Assembly: GCF_022965805.1 (NCBI RefSeq)
Contig: NC_133104.1
Coordinates: forward strand, 26,966,069-27,030,068
Length of the DNA stretch: 64,000 nt
Source of the DNA: Primulina eburnea
Lineage: Eukaryota > Streptophyta > Magnoliopsida > Lamiales > Gesneriaceae
Direction of reading: 5' to 3'
The notes below the pieces were generated by a model. The model searched no databases. It worked only from the letters and a program-made list of their open reading frames with translations, and was not told the origin of the DNA. The position numbers and the translations under genes are program-made. Shown here one piece after another: positions 22,384 to 37,300 of this stretch (positions are counted from its first letter, which is position 1; every line of letters begins with the position of its first letter).

Positions 22384-25300
22384 CTGGATCGGCAAAGCCA
22401 GTGGACAAATACCAATTATTATTTCGACTTCTACTTGAGTCTTGGAACTTAAATCACATGAATACAGTACAACAAACTCACTCGAAGCCAGAATCACCCA
22501 AGGCCAATTAAAACATAAAGAGTATTGTGCATAAGTATTAAACCCGTGTAGCTATAATGTAGTAAAAGAAAGGGAAAATCGGTTTTAAATCCCCAAACCC
22601 AAACTTAATTTTATCCTAACTCCTCACACCTAAAAAACTTTGCCCAAACTCCCTAAAAAGTTTGAAGTTGACAAAAATACCCTTACATATTTAAATGATC
22701 GATTTTCCTGAGGAAAATGATATCAGAGTCGAGGTAAAATTATTTCAAACACACAAATTTATTATTATGAAGTAATTAAATGTTTGGGGAGGAGAATTTT
22801 CTCAATTAACATGAATCCGAACCCAAGTTCGGGATTAATTATTTATAGGATTTATTCCAGAACTTTGGAATATTTGAAACATGAAGATCTTACCAATGTC
22901 AGATATTAAGAAGGAACTTATCAGAGTCCTAAGGTAAACTTATTATTCAAAACAACATGTTCCTAGAAATAGTACCGGATTCCTCTAAACTCTCTGGAGA
23001 TCTTAGAGAAATTCAAAAAACGGTACAAACTTATGGCAATATGTTGTATTACGTACCACAAAATGTAGAGAAAATCCATGAAACCAGGAAGAAATTCTTG
23101 GAATATTAAAGCATATTCGTACAAGAATTCAAATTCTAGAACAACAACCAAGTTCTAGTAAGAGAACTTCAAAAGAAAGATTACCACCATCCTTTGGAAC
23201 TGAACCCCTGTTACATCAACAAGAGAAAGCCAAAGTAGTGTCAAAACCTTTGACTGAAGAAGAAAAAATGATTAATGTAATTAAATCTGTCTCAAAAAAG
23301 AAATTAATCTGATGACAACTTTAGAAAGGATTGGTCTAGAGGATCTACAAGAACTTGCGGAATCTTTCGCAAATCTCAAAGTCGTAGATCTGAAGATGGA
23401 CACAACGGGAGGGGAACCACCTTCTATAACCTGGTCATCTTCTCAGGAACCACCAAGAGAAAGTGTGGGATCTCAGAATATAAATATGAGAGAATCACAA
23501 CACGATTTCCATACAGGTGGAGAATCACACCCAGCGAGAACAAGGACAGGGAGAAATCAAATTCATTTGCACCAAACACCCTATGGGAAAACTGTTTTAG
23601 AACATATACATCTTTATAGGATTATGGTTAACTTTGATGTATTAGATTTAAAAAACAGAGAAGATCTCATAGATGACTGGACATCTGCTATGAGAATCGT
23701 TGCGGGAACACTTGATCTCAACAGAGAAGGATTCGTTAAAATTCTAGAAATGAGTCTTATGGGATCAATTAAAATTGCTTGGAACATGACTTCATTAAAA
23801 CCAAAAAGTTAGTCTTAGCTGGAGAATCTCTTAGTGAGATAGCTGGAAAAATGGCTACACTATTTAAAGCACATTTATAGGTGTAGACTATTTTAACAGT
23901 CGAGATACAGAGAAGAGGAAGAAATATACTCAAACTCTGTATAGCCTTGAATTACCTGACATATGTTTAGTGGATGAATATATTATATTATTCACTAAAT
24001 ATATATGGACGAAAAAAATATAGCTATGCAGATTTTCTTCGCCAAAATGCTGAGTCCCTGGAGAAAATGCTTATAAGGGAATATGTCCATGGAAATCCAA
24101 ATACGTTGGCACGAAGAGCTTTTTTTCTCAAAGGAAAATTGGCAGAATGATGTCATATGACAGCATTACAAAAGAATTACAGACGCTTAAGGGGTATCAA
24201 CAAAAGAACTTATTTGTGTTGTAAGGAAAATGATCTTCAAACAATTATTGGAAGTAAACCACAAAAGCATAAGAGGAAAAGTTTTTAGAACTCATCCTTA
24301 CGCTAGAAGTGGAAGAAGTTCTTGGAAACCAATAGCAGTATGGTCCAAACAAAAAGCCAGATCTTAAAAATCTGGACAAAGAAGTGGATCATCAAGAAAT
24401 AAGATATCATCCCAAGCATCGAATACATCTCGAAGCACATGAGGAACACCTACAAAGAAAACTTTTAGAAGAGCTCATACTTGAGCTAATGAAAGTTTTA
24501 TAGATTGTAATTGCTGGACATGTGGAGCAAGAGGTCATATCTCAACCAATTGTCCAGAAAATGAAAAACGAGGTATAAATGTTTCGATCCAACCTCGGAT
24601 ATTGAGGAAGCAATATTACCAAGATCTTATTCAGGTATATCGATTTGAGGACATTCCCTCAGATGAAAGTATAATAAAGAAGAAGTAATGAGTCAAGAAG
24701 AATCTGATGGAACTGAATCGGAATCTGACTGAAGACGAGGTGTTTCGACAAAAAACACTATCTCATAACATGGTCCAAAGGATTATGAGAGAAAATCCTA
24801 GTCTACGAGATATCAAGGATTCTCAGCAAGACATGTAGAAAAGTTCTTAGGAAGTCTTGGCTTAAGAAACAGAAAGCATCATCTAATATATAAAGTTTCC
24901 AGAAGGGAAATGACCCAATGGAACTTACAGGGAACAGAATGGAGATGCAATTAATTTCTTCTGAAGAAATTAAGGAAGAATTATAAAAGCTCGAGATAGA
25001 AGTAGCACGAACCATGTCCTGGATTCATATTGGAGCAATCCAAATTATGATAAAAGATACTTTCAAATAAGGAATAGATTCACACATTGATATTGCTATA
25101 TGCGATTAGTATTGGGAACTATCCCAGGAAATGTTTGCGCACGAAAGATTGTAGGAGTAATTTATTGGAGAATTGCCTACAACTTAGCAGATCGAGATTT
25201 TAGTCGAGCCTTGACATTACATCAAAATTTCAAAGAAAAAAGACCGATGAAAGAAGGTAATAGATTATATCTATTACATATTAGATTTCATATGCTCTAT

Positions 25301-28300
25301 CTAATACACATCACTAAGAATTGTTTACTATAAATAAGTTCATTGAAATACCTGAGATATTTGGAAAAGTTGCCCAGACAATTTATCCACAAAGAGTTGA
25401 TTTTCCTTTAATACAGGAAACAAATATCCAAATACAAGACAAAAGTGATTCTATAAATGAATCAAAGTCTTAGATTGAAATCAAGGAGACTATCTTTTCA
25501 GGGAGATAGAATTACAAGTTACAGGTGGGGAAAAGCGCATATCCAAGAAACCCAACAGGAGCCAAAAAGCTACTCTACCATATAAAAGCTTAGATGCCCA
25601 GAAGGGTGGAAGGAAATAGAAATAATATTTGATATTACGAAACAAAGGAATTAATTTCCTTGTAATAGCATATACTATTTAGAACAACCTATAATAAGAA
25701 TTTACCAAGGAATGATTAATATTGTGAATTGGAAGTTCGTATCAAAGGGATTCCAGTGAAAGAACCAGATCGATTGGTTCTTGGACTAAAGTTTCTCGAG
25801 GAACACAAACCTTGGAAACGTCTAAAGTATGGAATAGAATTTATGGCAGATGATAGGATGTAGAAAATCCAATGACCACAAGCTCATTCTCGATATACAT
25901 TCCAATAGGAATGTTATACGAACAATATAAGGCAGAATATTTTGCTGCTTATATTGATTCAGGTGCTGGAATCTGTACAGCAAAAAGAGGATTTTTTTCC
26001 AAATATTTTGGAAGAAAAATTACCAAAGATTGCTGGAAGAGATTTTTCCAGAAGAATCTTAATCTTATGTAAGGGGATTAAGATGACAGAAATTGTGATC
26101 GGAGGTGCTGGACAAACGCCTTGGTATAAGATAAAAACATCACCGATTTATTTTCATGATACAGGAGCCAACATTTTTTCAGGAAACAATTTCCTACAAA
26201 TGTTTAAGTCCTATATGCAAGAAAATGAGAGTAGAAAATTAGTGTTCACAACACCTTATGATCACAAAATCATCGTCCAGAGACTAAGAGAGGCATTTTA
26301 CAGAAAATTGACAATCCAGTTTCGTAGCAAGCGTGGTGATGAAGAAAAACTTCTGAACCTAAAAATAAAGTATTCTAGACAGTTTGGAGAAACAATGCTC
26401 CAACTAAGAGCAGATAAAGAGCTCCAACCAGAAGAAATAGAATACCTTAAGATAGCTCTACATAAGAATGAGGTAGAGTTTGAATCTAAGGTAACATTAG
26501 AAGATGTCAAGAGAAGGATCAAAGAAAATTACAATAAAGATCCCTTGGCATGGTGGGATAAAAATCAACTCAAAGCCTGCCTTAAAATTAAGGAACGCAA
26601 AGAATATGAATTTGTATGATGTAAATCTATCACAATTAATATAATTGATCAAAGAGATATGCAGATTATAATCAAGGAACATCTGGACCTTGTTTTAATT
26701 AAAGCAGAAATTTAACCATACAGTAGCCCAGGATTTCTTGTAAGAAATCATAGTGAAATAAAAAAGAACAAACCCAGATTAGTTATTAATTACCAAAAAA
26801 ATAATAAGGTTCTGGAGTTTGATGGGTACTTCATACCTAGTAGAGAACATCTAATCGGTTGCATACGCAATGCAAAGGTATTCTCTAAATTTGATTGTAA
26901 GTCCGTATTTATCAGATTCGTATGCAGGAAAAAAGCAAGAAATTCGGATGCATATCTATTTAAATATTATTTCAAATTTATGTTCGTCTATATTGACGAT
27001 ATGTTAATCGCATCTAAAAATATGGAAGAACATATTAAGCATTTAAAGATTTTCTTTGATGTTTGTAAAAAAGAAGGACTGGTTCTATCAGAAAAGAAAG
27101 CAGTCATTGTCACAAGAAAGATCGAATTTCTAGGAATAGAAATCGATGAGCCTGGAATAATTTTGCATGATCATATAGTAAAAAAGGTGCAAAATTTTCC
27201 AAACGAATTAAAAGAAAAGAAACAAATTTCTAGGAATAGAAATCGATGAGCCTGGAATAAATTTGCATGATCATAAAATATAAAATGTTTATTTTTGAGA
27301 TATATACGATATGTCTTGTGGCCACCTCACGCTTATGGGATCTCTCTACCCGGTGACCTACGACCGGTTCATGTTCATGTATGGGTACGGACATCCAGTC
27401 CAAGAGCTGTGGTCATCTATACCGCTCAGTATACTGTGGTTTAGTCTGATCAGACATTCATCTTATGTTACGGACCACTTGCGTAGAAACATTATCTCTG
27501 AAGAAAAAAAAGGTAGAGAAATTCTTCTTCTTTATTCCAACGTACAAGACTAAAATATATACACAGAAGAGGAAAACTGATCCCTTAAACATAGGATCTG
27601 CTGAAACAACCTAAACTGATCCCTTAAACATAGGATCTGCTGAAACAACCTTTTAGCTTAACGCTGATAAATAAACTCCTAATAAAACGAAACAGACTAA
27701 CAGCATAGAACAAGTCTAAGGAGATAACAGAAGTACACGTGCATAATAAATTACAACTGAATAAATGACAAACTTCTACACTCCCCCTCAAGCTGGGTAG
27801 TAGATATCTAACATGCCCAGCTTGGAACATAGAGTGTCGAAGTGAGGTTGATGTAGAGCCTTTGTCAGTATGTCAGCCACTTGCATGCGAGTTGGGATAT
27901 AGTTGATGGCAATGGTCTTGTTTTCAACTTTTTCGCTGATAAAGTGACGATCAACCTCCACGTGCTTAGTGCGATCATGGTGCACCGGGTTCTTTGCTAT
28001 GCTAATGGCTGCCTGGTTATCACACATCAACTGAAAAGATCCAGTTGTCTCCATCTTCAATTCATCAAGCAGCCGCTTGATCCATATACCTTCACAAATT
28101 CCGTGAGCCATTGAGCGATATTCAGCCTCTGCACTGCTGCGAGCCACCACGGTTTGCTTTTTACTCCTCCACGTTACCAAGTTCCCCCACACCTGTGAAC
28201 AGTATCCTGAGGTTGACCGGCGATCTGATGCAGACCCAGCCCAATCTGCATCGGTGTACATAATGATATCACGGCTGGGAGACTTCTGAAATCTCAGCCC

Positions 28301-31300
28301 TTTTCCTAGAGTGGTCTTCAAGTACCTTAACACTCGGAGAGCCCCTTCCATGTGATCAACAATAGGATTCCCCATAAACTGACTTAGAACACTCACTGCG
28401 AAGCCAATGTCCGGCCGAGTATGAGAGAGGTAGATTAAGCGCCCTATTAGTCTCTGATACCTTCCCTTGTCGGTTGGAGGACTTCCGGAACTATTTGTGA
28501 GCTTAACAGTTGGATCCATTGGAGTAGCTGCCGGCTTACATCCTAGCATTCCGGTCTCCTTTAGGAGATCAAGTACGTATTTTCTCTGAGACACTGAAAT
28601 CCCTTGGCGAGACCTTGCGATTTCCATTCCCAAGAAGTATTTGAGAGTGCCAAGGTCTTTGATTTCGAATTCCCTTGAGAGGACTTGTTTCAGCCGAATT
28701 ATTTCTGCCTCGCAGTTCCCTGTCAACACAATATCATCCACGTATACTATAAGAACCGCGATCTGACCTGCTGGAAGGTGGTTGACGAACAAGGTGTGAT
28801 CTGTTTGGCACTGCACATATCCATCCTTCTTTAGAACCCTAGTGAACCGTTCGAACCACACCCGTGGTGATTGCTTCAAACCGTATAAGGATTTTTTCAG
28901 CTTGCACACTTTCCCATCCGTGGTGTTATCCTCAAAGCCAGGAGGAATGTCCATAAACACCTCTTCTTCGAGGTCTCCGTTTAAGAAGGCATTCTTGACA
29001 TCTAATTGGAATAGTGGCCAATCTAGATTAACGGCGAGGGACAGGAGGACTCGGATCGTGTTAAGCTTAGCCACCGGAGCAAATGTTTCTTGATAATCTA
29101 TGCCATACGACTGAGTGTATCCTTTTGCGACCAAGCGAGCTTTAAATCTCTCTATACTCCCATCAGCATTGTGCTTTACAGAAAATAACCACTTACATCC
29201 GACAGTTCTCTTGCCAGGTGGAAGGATTGTGAGATTCCATGTACTGTTCTTCTCAAGGGCTCGGATTTCCTCATAGGCGGCAGCCCTCCATTTAGGATGA
29301 TTGAGAGCCTCTTCGATGGATACGGGCACATCGATCTTGTCAACTTCTGAGATGAAGGCACGATGTATAGGGGACAACCTATGAAGTGAGACAAAATTGC
29401 CAATAGGGTGCTCTGTGCATGATCGCACGCCTTTCCTCACTGCTATGGGCCTGTCATCATAAGGGACCGTTACAGGTCTAATAGGAGTGAGAGAGTTATT
29501 ACATTGCTGGTCAGCCTCTGGACTCGGTCCCGGAGATGGTATTGGCAATACAATCGGCATGGGTGGATTGGCATCACGTGGGCGACGAGTATAGACTTGG
29601 AGGGGCCGTGTTTCAGATTGAGTTGGAATGTGGAGTTGAGTTACTTCAGGAATTGGTGTAGGTTCAGAGGTAATGATTACCGTGTTGGTTGTTCTGATAG
29701 GAGGGCTTGGAGTTGAAGAATTCTCATGCTGAGTTGAAGAATTCCCATGCTGCAGTTCTATCACAGATTGTGACTCCCCCTGAATTGCAGGACGAGAATA
29801 GAATGGGGTTTCCTCGAAGAAGGTAACATCCATGGAGTTGAAGATTTTCCTTGTGACTGGGGAATAACACTTGTACCCTTTTTGGTGTGAGGAATACCCA
29901 ATTAAGACACATTTAATTGCTCTCGGGTCAAGTTTTCCTTCGGTGATGTTGGTGGACATGGACAAAAGTAGTACAGCCGAATACCTTGGGTGTTATGGTG
30001 GAGAGGATGTGTGTGGCAGGGAAGACATCTAGAAGAGATTGACATGGGGTTTTGAAATTGAGGACTCGAGACGGGAGCCGATTGATCAACTAGGCAGCAG
30101 TGAGGACCGCCTCTCCCCAATAGTATTTTGGAACGTGGGAGGTGAATAAAATTGATCGAGCAACCTCCAAGAGATGTCTATTCTTTCTCTCAGCAACTCC
30201 GTTTTGCTGGGGGGTCTCGACACACGAGCTCTGATGAATAATACCCTCGGAGTGAAGGTAATCTCTTAGGATAGAGCTGAAATATTCTCCTGCATTATCT
30301 GTTTTGAGAACTTGGATTTTTGTTTTGAATTGGTTTTCGAGCATATTTTTGAATTGAATGAACAATTTGTATGTTTCTGATTTTTCCTTCATTAGGAATA
30401 CCCAAGAAAGTCTTGTGTGATCGTCAACAAACAAGAGAAACCAACGTGCACCAGAAATATTGTTAACCCGAGACGGTCCCCATATATCACTATGGATAAG
30501 TGAAAATGGGTGAGACCGTTTATAGGGAAGAGCAGGAAAGATAGTTCTTGTGTGTTTTGAAAATTGACACACATCACACTGAAATAAATTGGCACTTTTA
30601 TTGATGAATAATGAAGGGAATAGTTTCTTTAAATACATGAATTTAGGATGTCCTAATCGATAGTGCCACATCATAATTTCACTATCTTTATTGGAACTAG
30701 AATGTAAGCAAGAAATAGAATTTGATTTAGAAATAGCTCTGGGTTCGGAATTTGAGTCGTCCACACTGAGAATGTATAGCCCTGATTTGCACTTAGCATT
30801 GCCAATCATCATCTCCGAAGCCGAGTCCTGAAAAATACAGGAGGTGGAAGAGAATTTAGTTATACAGTTCAGGTCTTTATTGAGTTTGTGCACAGACAGC
30901 AAATTACAATCAAGATTGGGCACAAAAAGAACTGATTGTAAGGTAATGTTCGGAGATATCCGCACAGTTCCGGTGGCCTCAACTCTGGAACTAGATCCAT
31001 CAGCAATGCGAACTGTGTGAGTAGAGGTACATGGACTGAGAGACTGAAATAGTTTTTGGTTTCCAGTCATGTGATCCGAGGCTCCCGAGTCGACTATCCA
31101 GTATTTGGACAAATCATTCAGCGAATGCAAGGCAAAAGAAATGTTACCTCTATGAGCCATTGTTCCAGAACTGATTGTACCAGAACTGGTTGTTGGAGGA
31201 TTGTTCTGATGGATGAGCTTATGGAGTAACTCAAGTTGTTCTTTGTTGAACAGCTCTGATGTGGTGGTACTGTTGTCGGAGGTCACGTTGTTGGCTCGGG

Positions 31301-34300
31301 AGTCATGAGTCTGAGGATTACGAGGCTTCCAATCAGCGGGCTTTCCGTGTAACTTCCAGCAGTTCTCCATGTTGTGGCCGGGTTTCTTGCAGTGGTCACA
31401 CCATGGACGTCCTCGGCGAGGCCTGTTATCAGCAAAAGAGGACTGTCGTCCACGAGCAGCATAGGCAATATCATCCTTGGAGGCATCAAAGGAGACGAGA
31501 GCAGAGCAATCAGAAGTCGAGGTAGTGGATGGCTGTTTCAACATAACTTTCTGACGGCTCTCTTCACGCCTTATTTCAGAGAAGGCTTCCCGCAGACTGG
31601 GAAGAGGCTTGGATCCGATCACCCTGCCTCTGACTTCATCTAGGTTCGAATTAAGACCTAGTAAAAATTTGAAGACACGTTTCTTCTCCACAATCTGTTT
31701 GAACCGGATCTCATCTTCGGGGCATTTCCATTCATATACCTCGAAAAGATCAAGACGTTGCCAATATCGGGTTAGTGAATTGAAATAGTTGGTAACAATC
31801 ATATCACCTTGGCGAAGATCATGGAGGAGACTCTCAGTTTCAAAGAGCTCTGAGGTGTTATCGCTGCTGGAGTAGGTTTCTCGGGCTGCCTGCCATATCT
31901 CCTTGGCGGTTGAATAGAGAAGAAAGTTCTCCCCGATCTCTGGAGCCATGGAATTGATTAGCCACGACATAACCATGCTGTTTTCTGATTTCCAGGTCTT
32001 GTATTCCGCCTTGGCTGAATCTGGGCGCACCACATCTCCAGTGAGGTGATCATCCTTCCCTTTTCCACAGATGAAGAGCATAACTGATTGTGACCATTGA
32101 AGGTAATTTTGGCCAGAGAGTTTGTGATTTGTGATTTGTGGAGACAAATGGTCGGGATTGCCATGTGAGGATGTGGTTTCCGATGAGGAAGGAGGGTTGG
32201 TTAATGCCATCCCGTATTTAGTCATGGAAGATTGGTTTTAGAGAACCTGGCTCTGATACCATTAAGAAAAAAAAAAGGTAGAGAAATTCTTCTTCTTTAT
32301 TCCAACGTACAAGACTAAAATATATACACAGAAGAGGAAAACTGATCCCTTAAACATAGGATCTGCTGAAACAACCTAAACTGATCCCTTAAACATAGGA
32401 TCTGCTGAAACAACCTTTTAGCTTAACGCTGATAAATAAACTCCTAATAAAACGAAATAGACTAACAGCATAGAACAAGTCTAAGGAGATAACAGAAGTA
32501 CACGTGCATAATAAATTACAACTGAATAAATGACAAACTTCTACAATCTCTACTACAAAAATCTCAGTATGATATTTTATGACAGGGCTCTATCGAGCAA
32601 ATATTTTACGTACGATTTTCAATTATGCACGTATTTATAATTACTCATGACACGATTTTTGCCTTACGCTTTACGATATGATATTTTTACGCTACATGCG
32701 ATTTTATGATATATTTACTTGTTATTTACGATATATGCATGCTGAATCTTTAGACTCACTAGACTTGATTGTTGTAGGTACTGATGAGGTCGAGATCGAG
32801 GGCGGGGACCAGTGAGCTAGCTTGGGTCAGCAGGAGTAGGAACCCGAGGACCTCACATTTCATCATTTACTTTCTACGCTCAAACTCAGTTTTTACTTTG
32901 ATGAATTATTTTTAAGTTATGGTTTTGAACACAATATTTACTTCCGCTGTTACTTTTAAGTTAAACCTATTTTATCAGTTTATTTTATGAATGTCGCATA
33001 TTATTTATTTAAAGAGAAAAATTTTAAATAATTCCGCAAAATTACGAGTATGAAATACGGGCCTCTACACATGAAGCCTTTCATTTTATCAAGATAAGGA
33101 GGTCAGAACAAATGTTCAGAAATTTATCAAGGATCCTCCGTCAGAAGAAACATCTCTTGTTGCTTCAATTACTGAAAACAATATTTCTACCAGAAGAACA
33201 TGAGGTTTATGAGTCTGTAACTGAGATGGACAAAGTCACGTTTCCATTAAATTTTATCATAATTCGGTAGACGGATCATTACTGTTAAATACTCTAACAG
33301 GAAAAACCACAAGTTTTGCAAAAGATCTATTCGAAAAAAAAAAAGAAATCTTCTGTGGAATAGCAAGTTGTCGGAGAGTAAAAAAACTCGTCGGAAATTC
33401 TGCAATATGACTCATGTGGGAAGATGGTCAGAACAGGTCTGCCCAGAGTGCCCGAATCAAAAGGAGCCAAAATTTGGCAAGGGTTTCAGACCTCGGTCAG
33501 ATAAGAAGCATCTTGCTGAGACAAGACCAAGTGGTGAAGGACCACAATCACGTTTTTCTCGGGGAAATCAAAAGTTTAAGATTCCTCGACAAAAATAAGT
33601 GGATATGTGAATACCATCACTTTTCCTTAAGAATTACAAAATTCAAAAGATTTCCCGACAGGAGATAGTGGGCATGTGATAAACCCACTAAATGACCAAG
33701 AAAACTTGGACTCAAACAACTATAAATAAAGAATAAATGGGAACAAGAAAATCACACAAGATCTAAACCGAAATTAAGAACCAAAGAAAATGTATGCTAC
33801 ATATCTTAAGGTTTCTAAAAAACGGATTAAAGCATTAAGAAAGCAGCTGATGAATTTTAAATATCTATACCAACTGTTAAAATAAGAAGGGAACAAGATC
33901 TCAGCTGATACGATACAAACACATATCTACTGGTTATGCCAGGAGATAAGATCAGAAGAACAAGCTATTTCTAGATTAATGATCTAGAAAAGAGACAAAT
34001 CAAGACTAGGCTGGAGGGACCATTCAACCACCCATTCAACCCACTCAAGAGATAGTGTCAAACACAGCTGGATGGCAATAAAAAAAAGTTATGGCAAGAG
34101 TTGAAGTCCGAAAATCAAATCCGCAAGGGACTTCTATAAATAACCAGGCAAAAGGAAGATGAAGATATCGACCAACCTCTTCATTTTCTTTCAAATATTG
34201 TAATATTTTCTCTTTAAAGTTGATGTGTGTTTTTATTTCAGCTATAAACAAGTTTCTCCTCCTCTACAGGAGGTTACTATGTAAAAATATTTGGTATATT

Positions 34301-37300
34301 TGAATAAAAGAACCAAGGCTTTTGCCCTCTCATGTATTAGTTTCAAATTGAACTTTTTACTATACACTCTGAGGTAGGAAACAAAACAGGGTTGTGCTAA
34401 GTGATGTTGAAGGAATCTGCGTCAGGAACCATCTGTTGCGACTGCGTGGTTAGGTTGTAAAACCCGGTGGATATAACCCGACGATACTCTGGTAAAAAAG
34501 GTAAATTGTTCAATTTATTATACGGAAGCATGATGGGCCAATAAAAAAACGATCATTTGAAATTAGTATATAGGCTGGAAACCTTGCGTAGCTGTATGTC
34601 TTAGGGATATATGCTTTCAAGAACATGCTTGATAGGTATAACAATGTCAGGTACCAAAATAATAAGAATTAAAGATGTTTTTGAAAATTTTAGGAAAATA
34701 GAGAGTTAAAACAAAGATTTATAGAGGTAGAGAATAAGGAGAAAGTTTAATTTGGAAAATGGAAGTGATTTCAAATTTCCCCTAAAAGAAATCCAATATC
34801 CTTAAACCTCGAATTCTTTAATCAACATAAAGAGGATTTTGCATGAGAAGCCTTAACCAGTGGCCAAAACATCGTAAAGAAATCACTTATCCTAAAGGCT
34901 CGATCAAGCCTTAAACCCCATGGCTACAATGTCGCAAAGATATAACTTATCCTAAGGCTAGAATTCATGGGATGTGTATGTGTTCTAAAAGGCACCGCCT
35001 AGGAGCACCTAAGCGCCATCCACCCCTTGACTTTTACAAAAGTGACGCATCTAGGCTTGACTGCAAAAAATAGGTCGCCTAGGCGGATTAATATACATTT
35101 ATATATTTTTAAAATCGGATTCAAAACTTAAAAAAAAAATAATAAACAATGCCAGTGAAGCAACAATGGCACAAGGATGGATTTTTGATGGTAGAGATTA
35201 AGTTGTGGAGACAAATGCTGAAACAGTAAGAGAACTTCATTAAGAAGATTTTGTATTAGATAAGGAGATGTTATGAATTTTGAATTTAAATCTGATAAAG
35301 ATGAAGTGTTGAAAAAATATGGAGATGAATAAGAAGAAGAACAAAAAATATAGGCTACAAAAAACGCCTATAATCGCTAGGCATTAGACGTTGGGTGGCC
35401 GCCCGCCTACCACGTAGCACTTTTTAGAACAATGTTTTCATTATATAATGCCAACAATAGCAGCTGTGCTAGAGCCTAAAGCAAAAAAATAAAAATAACA
35501 TACTTGTAATACATGATCAATTCGCCCCTCTGGACTTCCTGTTAATCTCTCCATCATAACTGAGCCGTATGTTCTCTCTTGTTTCTCTTGGGTTTTTCCA
35601 GATGCCTCTGCAAAATGAAATGATACGGCTGTTGTAAAAGGCTTTCTCCTATGTCAAGAATAACAGAAATAACAGACTTGGACAAACTAAATACCCCAGA
35701 GGGGAGAACAAAAGCAGCGGATAAGCTTACCATCCTGGCCGTCATCGCATCTTGATTCACAGATTGTGAGAACCTTAAACTATTTATAAATGCTTACAGT
35801 TAGTTTAATACTCAATCCAAAACCAAGTCAGTTTAACATCAATCAATTCTTGTAAAGGAGGAACTGATTGAACTGACTCCTTACAAGAAGTCAAAATGTT
35901 GCAGATTATTCACGATTGTTGAAAACATTTGTCAAAAGCTACTTCAAACTAACTACTATCACCCACTTATAGTAAATTTTACTGCTCGATATCATTATGT
36001 TGTAATGATTCACGAGAAGTATAGGATCCAACTAAATTTCCAAATCCTAATATTAACATTTCTGCTACCATACAGTTGCTAAAATCAAGAGATTTGTATC
36101 TTAATGGAAATTTTTAGAAGGATGGTGATAATTTGAATCTCGATAATTTTTCAATACTCATTCGTAATAAACCAAATGAACTTGACAGCCACCATGTATA
36201 CAGGCATATAAACACTATATACAACAAAAACGAAAAAAATCAAGATTGTTTTTGGATTAATGTACATTTTGATCAAAAAAATGAATTTAAGACTGGAATT
36301 CAATCATTTATACAAAAGCTTATATTGAGATATGATAAATTTGAAATTTCTTTAAATCAAAAGCATCTTAACAATCATATATATTTGAACCTTGACTTAA
36401 AATTACTTAAATCCAAAGGTACCCTCAAAAAGCATTTAAATAAGACCTTTAGTCACCTAAAAAACTGAATGCCACTCAAAAGAAGTTCAATACATTTGAG
36501 AATAAGCTACTAAAAAATCTTCTTGAGCTTTCGAAACAAGGCAGCTACTTTCACAAATTACATTAATATTTAGCATCAATCTTTTGAGTAACACAAGCAA
36601 AAAGTACCAACCCGTACGACCCTCAACTGATGAACAAAAGCTTCAGAACGTGAAGCTAACCCTTCTCTAAATTCCTGCATCATAATAGTGTGAACACCAG
36701 TGCCTAGAGGTGGAAGATATATTTTAGAATTTTTTAGAGAACTTACCTGGAATCCAACATACAGCCGCTTCCCACCTCTGTGGTACGGAATAATAATAGG
36801 ACGTTTGTGCGTACATGCTTTACATATTAGAGGTTCTATTCTGAGGAAAACAAAATTTATTATTGGAGATTTTTTAGGCAAGAAATTCAAAAGAACCATG
36901 ATGAACAATGTAAAGGAGACCTATACGCAACAGGATCAAATGGATGAAAGATGTTAAACATCTGCCGACAGGCTGGCATCTCTTCATTTATAGTTTCATC
37001 TTCCCAATAATGTCTTCCTTTGCCTAGCAATCCAAAAGGCAGAAGAAATTTTAGTCAAACATTCTATCCGAATTAACTAAAAGAACTAAACACTTATGAC
37101 ACGAAGTACGGACATGAAAAAAACAGAAAATAAGTTCTCGAATTGAACTGACAAAATATAGGAACAATAACTAACTGCAAAGAAAGCACACCTTTTATTT
37201 AATCGCATTGATCTACATAAATTTCAATAAAATCCACAAAAAAAATCTGAACTACTTAGTAGAAAGCAATCATGGAGGGGAAAGTCTTGATAAAGTAATT

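Larger units (their letters stand above)
27274..33069 (+). repeat. Long LTR fragment in the viral relic, split by the copia element
   Basis: Outer pieces 27274-27498 and 32551-33069 join across the copia insertion. They carry the motif of the other long LTRs (GACTCACTAGACTTGATTGT...GTAGGT, about 32752-32781), TTCCGCAAAATTACGAG, and end GGGCCTCTACA at about 33069, after which viral relic sequence resumes. The left start is not defined (no clear TG edge), so it is probably truncated. Confidence 0.6.
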
